64,000 nt of DNA from Panacagrimonas sp. (GTDB lineage: Bacteria; Pseudomonadota; Gammaproteobacteria; Nevskiales; Nevskiaceae): assembly GCF_020697055.1 (NCBI RefSeq), contig NZ_JAJFBP010000005.1, forward strand, positions 84,762 through 148,761, written 5' to 3'. A program made the translations under genes and the position numbers. The notes beneath the pieces were generated by a model, which was given only the letters and a program-made list of their open reading frames with translations, was not told the origin of the DNA and ran no database searches. Below, piece after piece: positions 38,328-46,486 of this stretch (position 1 is the first letter of the stretch; the number at the start of each line of letters is the position of its first letter).

Positions 38328-39171
38328 GCGCGCGCTGCATCGGCGCTTCGCGTTGTCGCTGAGCGCCGCCAGCGGCGTGGTGCTGCGCAACGGCGTGGCG
38401 CTCGTCGTCGGCGACGATCGCGTGGGCCTGGACCGGTACGACCTCTCCGATGGAGCGGCCCTGGCACCGATCCCGCTGCTGGCCGGTCACGGCGCCGATG
38501 CGACGCTGCCCAAGCCCGAAAAACCGGATCTGGAAGCGCTGGCCGAGTTCGGCGACGGCACACTCGTGGCGCTGGGCTCGGGCTCGCGGCCCAATCGCGA
38601 CCGCGGCTTTCGCATCGCCGGCGCGCGCGTGCAGGCGCTCGATCTGTCGCCGCTCTACACGCAGTTGCGGCGCGACATTCCCGACCTCAACATCGAAGGC
38701 GCGGCGCTGGAATCCGGCGACACGCTGGTGCTCGCGCACCGCGGCGTCGGCCGCAGCGATGCGAGCCAGCTGATCCGGCTCGACGCGCGGGTGCTGCGCG
38801 CTGCGTCACGTTGCGATTGGCCCGCATCGGCCCTGCTTGGCGTGCGCCACGTCGATCTCGGCGCGCTCGACGGTATAGCCCTGGCGTTCACCGATCTCGC
38901 GCCGGGACCCGACGGGGCGCTGCATTTCCTGGCGGCGGCAGAGGACACCGACGATCCGTATCGCGATGGGCAATGCCGCGGCAGCGTGCTGGGACGACTC
39001 GAGCACGATGGACGCGTGCGCACGCTTGCGCGGTTGAGTCCGGTGGTGAAGGCCGAGGGACTGGCGTACTCACATCGGTCCGGAGCGGACGACACGTGGG
39101 TCGTCGTCACCGACGCGGACGATCCGAGCCTGCGGGCGTGGATCTATGAGCTGCGAATCCCGCATCGGTAG
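38317..39171 (+). CDS. DUF6929-like, probable beta-propeller protein
   Basis: A 284-residue protein with no signal peptide. Repeated beta-strand and turn motifs (GVALVVGDDRVGLDRYDL; DGTLVALGSGSRPNRDRG; DTLVLAHRGVG; DTWVVVTDADDPS) fit a propeller fold, and KPEKPDLEALAEF resembles the DUF6929 family. It overlaps the channel gene by 11 bp. Its stop TAG (39169-39171) is part of the GTAG of the following REP element. Function unknown. Confidence 0.65.
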   Translation: MTVERALHRRFALSLSAASGVVLRNGVALVVGDDRVGLDRYDLSDGAALAPIPLLAGHGADATLPKPEKPDLEALAEFGDGTLVALGSGSRPNRDRGFRIAGARVQALDLSPLYTQLRRDIPDLNIEGAALESGDTLVLAHRGVGRSDASQLIRLDARVLRAASRCDWPASALLGVRHVDLGALDGIALAFTDLAPGPDGALHFLAAAEDTDDPYRDGQCRGSVLGRLEHDGRVRTLARLSPVVKAEGLAYSHRSGADDTWVVVTDADDPSLRAWIYELRIPHR

Positions 39172-39246
39172 GGCGGGAAAGCGGCCGCGCATCCCGCCAG
39201 GGGATGCCGACCCCGACGAGATGCGCGGCTTTCAGCCGCTTTCCCG
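39168..39246. repeat. GTAG-type REP palindrome, second copy
   Basis: It begins with GTAG (39168-39171) and GGCGGGAAAGCGGCCGCGCA..., complementary to 39220-39246 with a small internal insertion. It shares GGGAAAGCG and GCGCATCCCGCC with the copy at 36047. Confidence 0.78.
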
Positions 39247-39282
39247 ATCTGCACCGGATGGGCGATCGTGCGCCGCCGTCCG

Positions 39283-39915
39283 TCAAACCGGATTGGCGAT
39301 CGCGCGCCACAGCATCTCGAACAGCACGTTGGCCTGGCGCGTCGGCGGATCCTTCATGCCGCGCACGACCCAGGCCTGCACGTTGCGCTGGATGACGCCG
39401 TAGATGAAATCCAGCAGCGTCTTTTCATCGACCTCGGCGGTGAGCACGCCGTTGGCGCGGCCTTCGGCGAGCACGCGGATGAAGACGCTGAACAGCGGGC
39501 GATGCTCGTAGCCGCCCGAGCGCCGCCAGGTGTTGATGTAGACCGAGCTCATCAGGATCTGCAGCACGCGCGGATTCTTTTCGAAGAAATCCAGCGCGAC
39601 CCAGAACGTCTTGCGCAGGCGCTCCTTGTAGGCCTCGATGCCCTGCAGGTGATCGAGCATCCGCGCCGCGAGGCGCTGCAACTGCGCATCGAGCGTCGAG
39701 AACAGCAGCGCTTCCTTGCTGCCGTAGTACTTGTAGATCGTCTGCAGCGAAACGTTGGCGCCACGCGCGATCTCGATCAGGCCGACGCGATGGAACTCGC
39801 GCTGGCTGAAGATGTCCAGCACGGCCTGCTCGATGCGCTCGCGGGTGGCGGGATCGAGCTGGGCCAGGTCGGGCAGCCGCAGCGCGGCGGCATGGGCGGG
39901 TTCGGGTCGGTTCAT
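39283..39915 (-). CDS. TetR-family regulator, probably of fatty-acid degradation
   Basis: A 210-residue repressor. The N-terminal helix-turn-helix lies in IEIARGANVSLQTIYKYYGS (about 47-66), and the remainder is a helical ligand-binding domain. Being divergent from a thiolase/multifunctional-enzyme operon, it likely represses that operon and is released by acyl-CoA, as with PsrA/FadR-type TetR proteins. This role is inference from position. Confidence 0.85.
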   Translation of the reverse strand: MNRPEPAHAAALRLPDLAQLDPATRERIEQAVLDIFSQREFHRVGLIEIARGANVSLQTIYKYYGSKEALLFSTLDAQLQRLAARMLDHLQGIEAYKERLRKTFWVALDFFEKNPRVLQILMSSVYINTWRRSGGYEHRPLFSVFIRVLAEGRANGVLTAEVDEKTLLDFIYGVIQRNVQAWVVRGMKDPPTRQANVLFEMLWRAIANPV

Positions 39916-39940
39916 CGCGAAGGTTCGGGAAGCGTCTGAC

Positions 39941-39965
39941 GGTAAGGATATTTACTATACGAAAG
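39941..39965. promoter_or_regulatory. A/T-rich promoter/operator candidate between tetR and the thiolase gene
   Basis: GGATATTTACTATACGAAAG is the most A/T-rich stretch in a 232-bp divergent region. On the minus strand it gives a TATAGT -10-like box for tetR. A separate hairpin (GGCGCTCG 40029-40036 with CGAGCGCC 40054-40061) lies in the thiolase leader. No other feature is seen in this interval. Confidence 0.35.
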
Positions 39966-40147
39966 TCGGGCGCCCGGTGTGGACCATTCCATCAGCATTG
40001 ACCCTAGCCCCCCAGCCTAACTAAGCTCGGCGCTCGCGATTTTTTCCTGGTGTCGAGCGCCTCCATCTTTCGGCGATAGCGACTTTGCCGTCGAGCCGCG
40101 GACACCCTTCCGTAACGCGCATTACCTTCCCCCTCCACGGAACCGAC

Positions 40148-41353
40148 ATGACCGACGCATACATCTTCGACGCCGTTCGCACCCCGCGCGGCAAGGGCAA
40201 GAAGGACGGCAGCCTGCACGAGGTCACGCCGATCCATCTGCTCGCCAACCTGTTCTGGGCGCTGCAGGACCGCAACCGCCTCGACACCTCGCAGGTCGAC
40301 GACGTGGTGCTCGGCTGCGTGACGCCGGTCGGCGAACAGGGCGCGGACGTCGCGCGTGTGGCGGTGCTCTACGCCGGTTGGGACCAGAGCGTCGCCGGCG
40401 TCACGCAGAGCCGCTTCTGCGCCTCGGGCCTGGAGTCGGTGAACATCGCCGCGATGAAGGTGATGTCGGGCCAGGAAGACCTGGTCGTCGCCGGCGGCGT
40501 CGAATCGATGAGCCGATGGCCGATGGGTTCGGATGGCGGCGCGTGGGCGATGGATCCTCGCGTCAACGACAAGCTCGCGTTCGTTCCTCAGGGGATCAGC
40601 GCGGATCTGGTGGCTTCGCTGGAAGGCTTCTCGCGCCGCGACGTGGATTCCTTCGCAGCCGAGTCGCAGCGCCGCGCCGCCGCCGCCAAGGCCGCGAACC
40701 GGTTCTCGAAGAGCATCATCCCGGTGAAGGACATCAACGGCCTGGTCGTGCTCGATCACGACGAGACGGTGCGCGGCGACACCACCACCGATTCGCTGTC
40801 GAGCCTGAAGCCGAGCTTCGAGATGATGGGCCAGATGGGCTTCGACGCCACGGCGCTGCGCAAGTACACCACCGTCGAGAAGATCGACCACGTGCACCAC
40901 GCCGGCAACTCGTCGGGCATCGTCGACGGCGCCGCGCTGATGCTGATCGGCAGCAAGGAAAAAGGCGCTTCGCTGGGCCTGAAGCCGCGCGCGCGCATCC
41001 GCCAGGTCGCGGTCACCGGCAGCGAGCCCACGATCATGCTCACCGGCATCGGTCCGGCCTCGAAGAAGGCGCTCAGGAAGGCTGGCATGTCCGCCAAGGA
41101 CATCGATCTTTTCGAGATCAACGAGGCTTTCGCCGCCGTGGTCATGCGCGCCGCGCGCGACCTGGACATCACGATGGACAAGATCAACGTCAACGGCGGC
41201 GCCATCGCGATGGGCCATCCGCTCGGTGCGACCGGCTGCATCATCCTGGGCACCGCGCTCGACGAGCTCGAGCGCACCGGCAAGTCCACCGCGCTTGCGT
41301 CGCTGTGCGTCGGGGCCGGCATGGGCATCGCCACGATCATCGAGAGAGTCTGA
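40148..41353 (+). CDS. Acetyl-CoA C-acyltransferase (3-ketoacyl-CoA thiolase)
   Basis: A 401-residue thiolase, last step of beta-oxidation. The nucleophile is C91 (SRFCASGLESV), with NGGAIAMGHPLGATG supplying the His and LCVGAGMG the second Cys. It is paired with the downstream multifunctional enzyme (139 bp away) as in fadBA-type operons, though the order is thiolase first. Control by the divergent TetR protein is likely. Confidence 0.93.
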   Translation: MTDAYIFDAVRTPRGKGKKDGSLHEVTPIHLLANLFWALQDRNRLDTSQVDDVVLGCVTPVGEQGADVARVAVLYAGWDQSVAGVTQSRFCASGLESVNIAAMKVMSGQEDLVVAGGVESMSRWPMGSDGGAWAMDPRVNDKLAFVPQGISADLVASLEGFSRRDVDSFAAESQRRAAAAKAANRFSKSIIPVKDINGLVVLDHDETVRGDTTTDSLSSLKPSFEMMGQMGFDATALRKYTTVEKIDHVHHAGNSSGIVDGAALMLIGSKEKGASLGLKPRARIRQVAVTGSEPTIMLTGIGPASKKALRKAGMSAKDIDLFEINEAFAAVVMRAARDLDITMDKINVNGGAIAMGHPLGATGCIILGTALDELERTGKSTALASLCVGAGMGIATIIERV

Positions 41354-41359
41354 AGCTTT

Positions 41360-41463
41360 CCCCTCTCCCGCTTGCGGGAGAGGGTGGCGCGAAGCGCCGG
41401 GAGAGGGCGCTTCAAGCCGAGACGCCCTCTCCTCTGACCCCTCTCCCGCTCGCGGGAGAGGGG
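41360..41463. repeat. CCCTCTCCCGC palindromes between the beta-oxidation genes
   Basis: Two near-perfect palindromes, CCCCTCTCCCGCTTGCGGGA... (41360-41384) and CCCCTCTCCCGCTCGCGGGA... (41438-41463), flank a third imperfect pair. They lie in the 139-bp gap of an apparent operon, so they may act as mRNA-stability hairpins or attenuators. Confidence 0.82.
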
Positions 41464-41492
41464 AATCCACAACCCCCTTCCGGATTCCTCAC

Positions 41493-43640
41493 ATGAGCGC
41501 TGTCACTTTCACCGTCGACGCCGACGGCATCGCCACCATCAGCCTCGACCTGCCCGGCCGGCCGATGAACGTCATCAACGAGCACCTGATGCAGCCGTTG
41601 GTGGACGCCATCGCCAAGGTGCAGTCCGATGCCTCGATCAAGGGCGCGATCCTCACCTCCGGCAAGAAGGATTTCATCGCCGGCGCCGACATCGACAATC
41701 TCTTTCTCGTCACCGATCCGAAGATCGCGTTCGAGATGGCCGAGGCTCTCAAGGCGCAGCTGCGCAAGATCGAACTCGGCGGCAAGCCCTTCGTCGCCGC
41801 GATGAATGGCACCGCGCTCGGCGGTGGGCTCGAGATCGCGCTGTCGTGCCACTGCCGCATCGCCATCGACGATCCGAAAGCCAAGATCGGCCTGCCCGAG
41901 GTGAAGCTGGGCCTGCTGCCCGGTGGCGGCGGCACGCAGCGCCTGCCGCGGCTGATCGGCATCCAGGCTTCGGCACCGTTGATCCTCGAAGGCAGGGAAC
42001 TGAGCCCGGCCGCGGCCAAGCAGCAGGGCATCATCCATGACCTGGCCAAGGACAAGGACGAGCTGCTGGCCAAGGCCAAGGCCTGGTGCCTGGCCAACCC
42101 GAAGCCGGTGCAGCCCTGGGACGACAAGAAGTTCAAGTTCCCCGGCGGCGACTCGCGTCATCCCGGCACCGTGCAGATGCTCGCGATCGCGCCGTCGATG
42201 GCCAACGCCAAGACGCAGGGCAACTACCCCGCCGCACGGAACATCCTGTCGTCGATCTACGAAGGCGGCATCGTCGACTTCGACACCGGCTGCCGCATCG
42301 AGTCGCGCTACTTCGCCGAGCTCGCGGTGTCGCAGGTGTCGAAGAACATGATCGGCACGCTGTGGTTCCAGTTGAACGGCATCAACAAGGGCAAGTCGCG
42401 CCCGGCCGGCATCGAGAAGCAGAAGACGCAGAAGCTGGGCATCCTCGGCGCCGGCATGATGGGCGCGGGCATCGCGTACGTTTCGGCCAAGGTCGGCATG
42501 CAGGTGGTGCTGCTCGATACGACGCAGGAAGCGGCCGATCGCGGCAAGTCGTATTCGACCGGCCTGCTCGACAAGGACGTCAAGAAGGGCAAGCTGCTGC
42601 CGGCCGACAAGGAGGCGGTTCTCGCGCGCATCCAGGCCACGACGAAATTCGAAGACCTCGCCGGTTGCGATCTCGTCATCGAAGCCGTGTTCGAGGATCG
42701 CGGCATCAAGGCGGACGTGACGAAGAAGACGCAGGCGGTGCTGGGCGCCGACGTGGTGTTCGCGTCCAACACGTCCACGCTGCCGATCACGGGCCTGGCC
42801 AAGGCGCACACGAAGGCCGAGAACTTCATCGGCCTGCACTTCTTCTCGCCGGTCGACAAGATGCCGCTGGTCGAGATCATCATGGGCGAGAAGACCTCGC
42901 CCGCGACGCTCGCGAAGGGCTTCGACTACGTGCAGCAGATCCGCAAGACGCCGATCGTCGTCAACGATTCGCGCGGCTTCTACACCTCGCGCGTTTTCGG
43001 CACCTACATCATGGAAGGCCTCGCGCTGCTCGCCGAAGGCGTGCACCCGCGCTCGATCGAGGTCGCCGGGCTGCAGGCCGGCATGCCGGTGGGACCGCTG
43101 GCGCTCAACGACGAGGTGTCGCTGTCGCTGGCGTTGCACGTGCTCGAACAGACGCGCAAGGACTACGCCGCCGAAGGCAAGGTGCTCGAACCGCGTCCGG
43201 GCGATAGCGTGATCGAGAAGATGGTCAAGGTGCTCGACCGGCCGGGCAAGAAGGCGGGACACGGGTTCTACGAATACCCGGCCGAAGGCACCAAGGGCGA
43301 GAAGACGCTGTGGAAGGGACTGGCGGAACACTGGCCGCACGCCAAGGATCAGCCGGCGCAGCAGGAGCTGATCGATCGGATGATGTTCGTGCAGGCGCTC
43401 GATGCCGCGCGCTGCTTCGAGGAGCGCGTCACCACGACGGTGGCCGATACCAACATCGGCTCGATCTTCGGCTGGGGCTTTGCGCCGCACCAAGGTGGCG
43501 CGCTGCAGTTCATCAACGCCTATGGACCGAACAAGTTCGTGGCGCGTGCCGAACAACTGGCGGCGAGGTACGGCGCACGCTTTGCACCGCCGAAGTCGCT
43601 GGTGGAGATGGCCAAGGCGGGCAGGACGTTCGTCGATTGA
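41493..43640 (+). CDS. Multifunctional enoyl-CoA hydratase/3-hydroxyacyl-CoA dehydrogenase (FadB/FadJ type)
   Basis: 715 residues. Residues 1-about 200 are a crotonase domain (GTALGGGLEIALSCHCRIA; GLPEVKLGLLPGGGGTQRL). From about 310 there is an NAD-dependent dehydrogenase (KLGILGAGMMGAGIAYVSAK; ASNTSTLPITGLAKAH; IGLHFFSPVDKMPLVEII) with two C-terminal helical domains. Together with the thiolase it completes the beta-oxidation cycle. ATG 41493 begins MSAVTFTVDADG. Confidence 0.95.
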   Translation: MSAVTFTVDADGIATISLDLPGRPMNVINEHLMQPLVDAIAKVQSDASIKGAILTSGKKDFIAGADIDNLFLVTDPKIAFEMAEALKAQLRKIELGGKPFVAAMNGTALGGGLEIALSCHCRIAIDDPKAKIGLPEVKLGLLPGGGGTQRLPRLIGIQASAPLILEGRELSPAAAKQQGIIHDLAKDKDELLAKAKAWCLANPKPVQPWDDKKFKFPGGDSRHPGTVQMLAIAPSMANAKTQGNYPAARNILSSIYEGGIVDFDTGCRIESRYFAELAVSQVSKNMIGTLWFQLNGINKGKSRPAGIEKQKTQKLGILGAGMMGAGIAYVSAKVGMQVVLLDTTQEAADRGKSYSTGLLDKDVKKGKLLPADKEAVLARIQATTKFEDLAGCDLVIEAVFEDRGIKADVTKKTQAVLGADVVFASNTSTLPITGLAKAHTKAENFIGLHFFSPVDKMPLVEIIMGEKTSPATLAKGFDYVQQIRKTPIVVNDSRGFYTSRVFGTYIMEGLALLAEGVHPRSIEVAGLQAGMPVGPLALNDEVSLSLALHVLEQTRKDYAAEGKVLEPRPGDSVIEKMVKVLDRPGKKAGHGFYEYPAEGTKGEKTLWKGLAEHWPHAKDQPAQQELIDRMMFVQALDAARCFEERVTTTVADTNIGSIFGWGFAPHQGGALQFINAYGPNKFVARAEQLAARYGARFAPPKSLVEMAKAGRTFVD

Positions 43641-43644
43641 TGAT

Positions 43645-43750
43645 CCCCTCTCCCGTTAAACGGCAGAGGGTTGCGCGGAGCGCCGGGAGAGGGCGGTCGG
43701 AATCGCAAGGCCCTCTCCCCCGCCCCCCTTCCGCAAGCGGGAGCGGGGAG
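43645..43750. repeat. CCCTCTCCC palindromes after the beta-oxidation operon
   Basis: CCCCTCTCCCGTTAAACGGCAGAGGG and a second CCCTCTCC/GGGAGAGGG pair occupy 43645-43750 between the fadB-like gene and the alpha/beta hydrolase. They resemble the copies at 15717 and 41360 and may terminate transcription. Confidence 0.75.
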
Positions 43751-43794
43751 CCTTGTGAGGTAGGCTTCCGTCGTCCCTCCTACCGTTCGCTCGT

Positions 43795-44508
43795 ATGAGC
43801 CACATCGTCCTCGTCCACGGCGCCTGGCACGGCGCATGGTGCTGGTACAAGCTCGTGGCGCGCCTGCGCGCAGCAGGCCACACCGTCAGCTGTCCCGACC
43901 TCCCCGGTCACGGCGTCGATCGCACGCCGACGGCCGACGTGACGATGAACGCCTATGTCGAGCGCGTCGCCTCCGTGCTCGACGCCGCGCCCGAGCCGGT
44001 GGTGCTGGTCGGTCACAGCATGGGCGGCGCGGTGGTCTCGCAGTCCTCGGAGGCGCGCCCCGAGCGCATCCGCCACGCGGTGTACCTGGCCGCGTTCGCA
44101 CCCGCGCACGGCCAGTCGGTGTTCCAGGTGGCGCGTTCCGATCGCGACGACCGCATGGGCGCGCGGATGGTGATGTCGGCCGATCGTCGCAGCATCACGC
44201 TCAAGCCGGAGACGGTGCGCGAAGGCCTGTACGCGGACTGCGCCGAAGAGGACGTGACGCTCGCGCGGATGCTGCTGGTGCCGCAGGCCAGCGCACCGCT
44301 CGGCACACCGCTGGCGCTGACCGACGCACGCTACGGTCGCGTGCCGCGCAGCTACATCGAGTGCACGCAGGACCAGGCGGTGTCGATCGGCGCGCAGCGG
44401 ACGATGCCGGGACGCGCGGGCTGCATGCAGGTGCACAGTCTCGACACCGGCCACTCGCCGTTCCTGTCGGCGCCGGATCGCCTCGCGGCGATCCTCGCCG
44501 GTATCTAG
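43795..44508 (+). CDS. Alpha/beta hydrolase of the methylesterase/hydroxynitrile-lyase-like group
   Basis: A 237-residue serine hydrolase. The oxyanion-hole region is VLVHGAWHGAWCWY, the nucleophile elbow is GHSMGG, and the likely acid and base are the Asp of CTQDQAVS and the His of DTGHSPFLS. This subgroup (EstC and plant MES-like) cleaves small esters. No signal peptide. It is convergent with the SRPBCC gene. Confidence 0.85.
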   Translation: MSHIVLVHGAWHGAWCWYKLVARLRAAGHTVSCPDLPGHGVDRTPTADVTMNAYVERVASVLDAAPEPVVLVGHSMGGAVVSQSSEARPERIRHAVYLAAFAPAHGQSVFQVARSDRDDRMGARMVMSADRRSITLKPETVREGLYADCAEEDVTLARMLLVPQASAPLGTPLALTDARYGRVPRSYIECTQDQAVSIGAQRTMPGRAGCMQVHSLDTGHSPFLSAPDRLAAILAGI

Positions 44509-44515
44509 ACCTCGC

Positions 44516-44941
44516 TCAGCCCTGCTTCTCGATGCTGTCGATGATCTTGTTGTAGAGACCCGACAGCAGCGGCTTGATCTCGGCTTCGGGGGCGCCCTTC
44601 GGCACCCAGTTGCTGCCCCAGCGGATCGTCGTGCCGCCACCCGCTGCTTCGGCGAGTTCGACCACCGCGTGGTACTGCTCCAGCGGCAGCACGGTGTTCT
44701 TGGTCAACGAATACGACATCAGACGGTTCGGCACGAGCGCTTCGAGACGCTCTTCGAGGTCGTCGGGCGTGCCCTTCAGTCGCACGACCCGAATGGAGCC
44801 GATGCCTTCGCCATTGCGCATCGTCAGACGTTCGATGTCGTCGGGCAGCAACTTGCTGATGCCGCCGAAATCCGCGAGGCGGGCGTAGACCTTCTGCGGC
44901 GGCAGCTTCACGGTGCGCTCGACGAGCACGGAATAGGCCAT
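44516..44941 (-). CDS. SRPBCC-family (polyketide cyclase/START-like) protein
   Basis: A 141-residue single-domain protein of the lipid-binding START-like fold: SVLVERTVKLPPQKVYARLA at the N-terminus, a strand-rich middle, and a long final helix ending KPLLSGLYNKIIDSIEKQ. AGGAG lies before ATG 44941; the ATG at 44959 is rejected on spacing. It lies downstream of the PhaC-like gene on the same strand, so a role in handling hydrophobic molecules is plausible but unproven. Confidence 0.75.
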   Translation of the reverse strand: MAYSVLVERTVKLPPQKVYARLADFGGISKLLPDDIERLTMRNGEGIGSIRVVRLKGTPDDLEERLEALVPNRLMSYSLTKNTVLPLEQYHAVVELAEAAGGGTTIRWGSNWVPKGAPEAEIKPLLSGLYNKIIDSIEKQG

Positions 44942-45044
44942 TGGGATTCTCCTCATCACGAGCCTTGGGGGAACGTGGAGTCTGCCGCGTGCGAAGTCGC
45001 GCTGGAACTCCGGCCGAACCCCGCATCATCGCCGCGGCAACGTC

Positions 45045-46280
45045 TCAGAATGCAGGATCGTCCGACAAGCGCTTGCGGCGACGTAGCCGCCGCTCGGTTT
45101 CCACGCGCTCCGGCGCGCGTTCGATCTCGTTGGCCGAGCGCGTGTCCAGCCAGTCGGCCGCGACTTCCCACACCGCCTTCTGCGCCTTGGAGCCCGACAG
45201 CACCCCCATGTGGCCACCGGGCGCGACGAGATACTGCTTGTCCGACGATGCGACGAGGTCGAGGCTTTTCTTGGCCGCGTCGGGCGTGACGAGGTTGTCG
45301 GTCTCGCCTGCGAACACCAGCACCGAGGCCTGGATGCGATCGAACTGGGCGGTCTTGCCGCCGAGCTCGATGGTGCCGCGCGACAGGTCGTTGTCGATGG
45401 CGAACTTCACGAACATGTCCTGGATCAGGCGTCCCGGGTAGGCCAGCATGTTGTTCAGGAAGCTCGACGTCGTCGTGTGGCTCTCGACGAATTCGCGGTC
45501 CCACAGCCGCAGCACCAGGTCCCAGTAGGTGGTGATGCTGCCGACGGGATTGGTCAGCTTGAACGCCAGCGAATTCATCCACCCCGGCACCGTCATCTTC
45601 TCGGGCGCAACGTTGTGCAGGCGGAACGAGGTGAGCTTGCGCACCAGCTCCGCCGGCTTCATCAGCGCCGCGGTGAGCTGGCCCATGATGCTGCCCTCGC
45701 TGGTGTCGATCGGGCTCGCCACCGTCACGATGTTGCGCAGGTGCGGGTCGTTCGACAGGCCCGCGTACATCAGGCAGAACAGTCCGCCCAGGCACCAGCC
45801 GAACAGGCTCAGATCCTGCACTTGTGCGTGTTCGCGGATGCGGCGCAGCGCTTCGGGCATCAGGTCGTCGACGTAGTCGCTCAGGCCGTAGTGCGCCTGC
45901 TCGCGCCCGGGCTCGCCCCAGTCGATCAGGTACACGCGGTAGCCGCGCGCCACGAAGTACTTCACCAGGCTGCGGTTGGGCGTGAGGTCGAAGATCGCGG
46001 GACGCGCCGCCAGCGGCGGCACGAACACCAGCGGCACGCCGTGCGTCTCACCCATCACCGTGAGCGTGGCGCCGCCCGACAGCTCGATGTGTTCCTCCTC
46101 GAGCGGCGGGTAGTAGCGCACCGAGGTGATGCCGTAGCTGTGGATGATCTCGTGCGCGGTCTGCTCCGAGCGCACCATCGTGCCCGGCAGGAAGATGCGA
46201 TCGAAGGCGTTGTTGGCGACTTCGACGACGCGCTCGTTTAGCGCCAGTCCCTGATCGATCACCTGTCGCACGATGCCCAT
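45045..46280 (-). CDS. Poly(3-hydroxyalkanoate) synthase-like alpha/beta hydrolase (PhaC class III type)
   Basis: A 411-residue protein with a Cys in the lipase box, GWCLGG (C163), instead of Ser, plus D328 (FAGETDNLVTP) and H357 (APGGHMG). This is the Cys-Asp-His triad of PHA synthases. Length and PNRSLVKYFVARGYRVYLIDWG resemble class III PhaC, but no PhaE partner, PhaA, PhaB or phasin is nearby. GGGAG sets ATG 46280. It could be a true PHA synthase with a distant partner, or an acyltransferase derived from one. Confidence 0.82.
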   Translation of the reverse strand: MGIVRQVIDQGLALNERVVEVANNAFDRIFLPGTMVRSEQTAHEIIHSYGITSVRYYPPLEEEHIELSGGATLTVMGETHGVPLVFVPPLAARPAIFDLTPNRSLVKYFVARGYRVYLIDWGEPGREQAHYGLSDYVDDLMPEALRRIREHAQVQDLSLFGWCLGGLFCLMYAGLSNDPHLRNIVTVASPIDTSEGSIMGQLTAALMKPAELVRKLTSFRLHNVAPEKMTVPGWMNSLAFKLTNPVGSITTYWDLVLRLWDREFVESHTTTSSFLNNMLAYPGRLIQDMFVKFAIDNDLSRGTIELGGKTAQFDRIQASVLVFAGETDNLVTPDAAKKSLDLVASSDKQYLVAPGGHMGVLSGSKAQKAVWEVAADWLDTRSANEIERAPERVETERRLRRRKRLSDDPAF

Positions 46281-46309
46281 CGCCGTCTCCCTCAGTCGAG
46301 AACCCAAAG

Positions 46310-46462
46310 ATTCAAAGCACGAGAATCACGCAAAGACGCCAAGACGCAGAGAGCGCAAAGACAAAGAAGGTTTGAGCAATCGCTCGATCCCCCCGGCCCC
46401 TGATTACACATTGCTACTCTTGCGTCCTCTGCGTCTTGGCGTCTTTGCGTGATTCTTTGAAT
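46310..46462. repeat. Long inverted repeat, GCAAAG family
   Basis: The arm at about 46310-46360 (core AATCACGCAAAGACGCCAAG) is complementary to 46420-46462, apart from a 6-base insertion and a few mismatches. It fills most of the gap between the PhaC-like and acyl-CoA ligase genes and is related to 21379-21514. Confidence 0.85.
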
Positions 46463-46486
46463 GCCTGAAGGGCGCAAGCCGCCCAT

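Noticed and set aside
41412..43556. 714-codon minus-strand frame opposite the FadB-like gene
   Set aside because: Composition is typical of an antisense shadow; the sense frame has full crotonase and dehydrogenase motifs.
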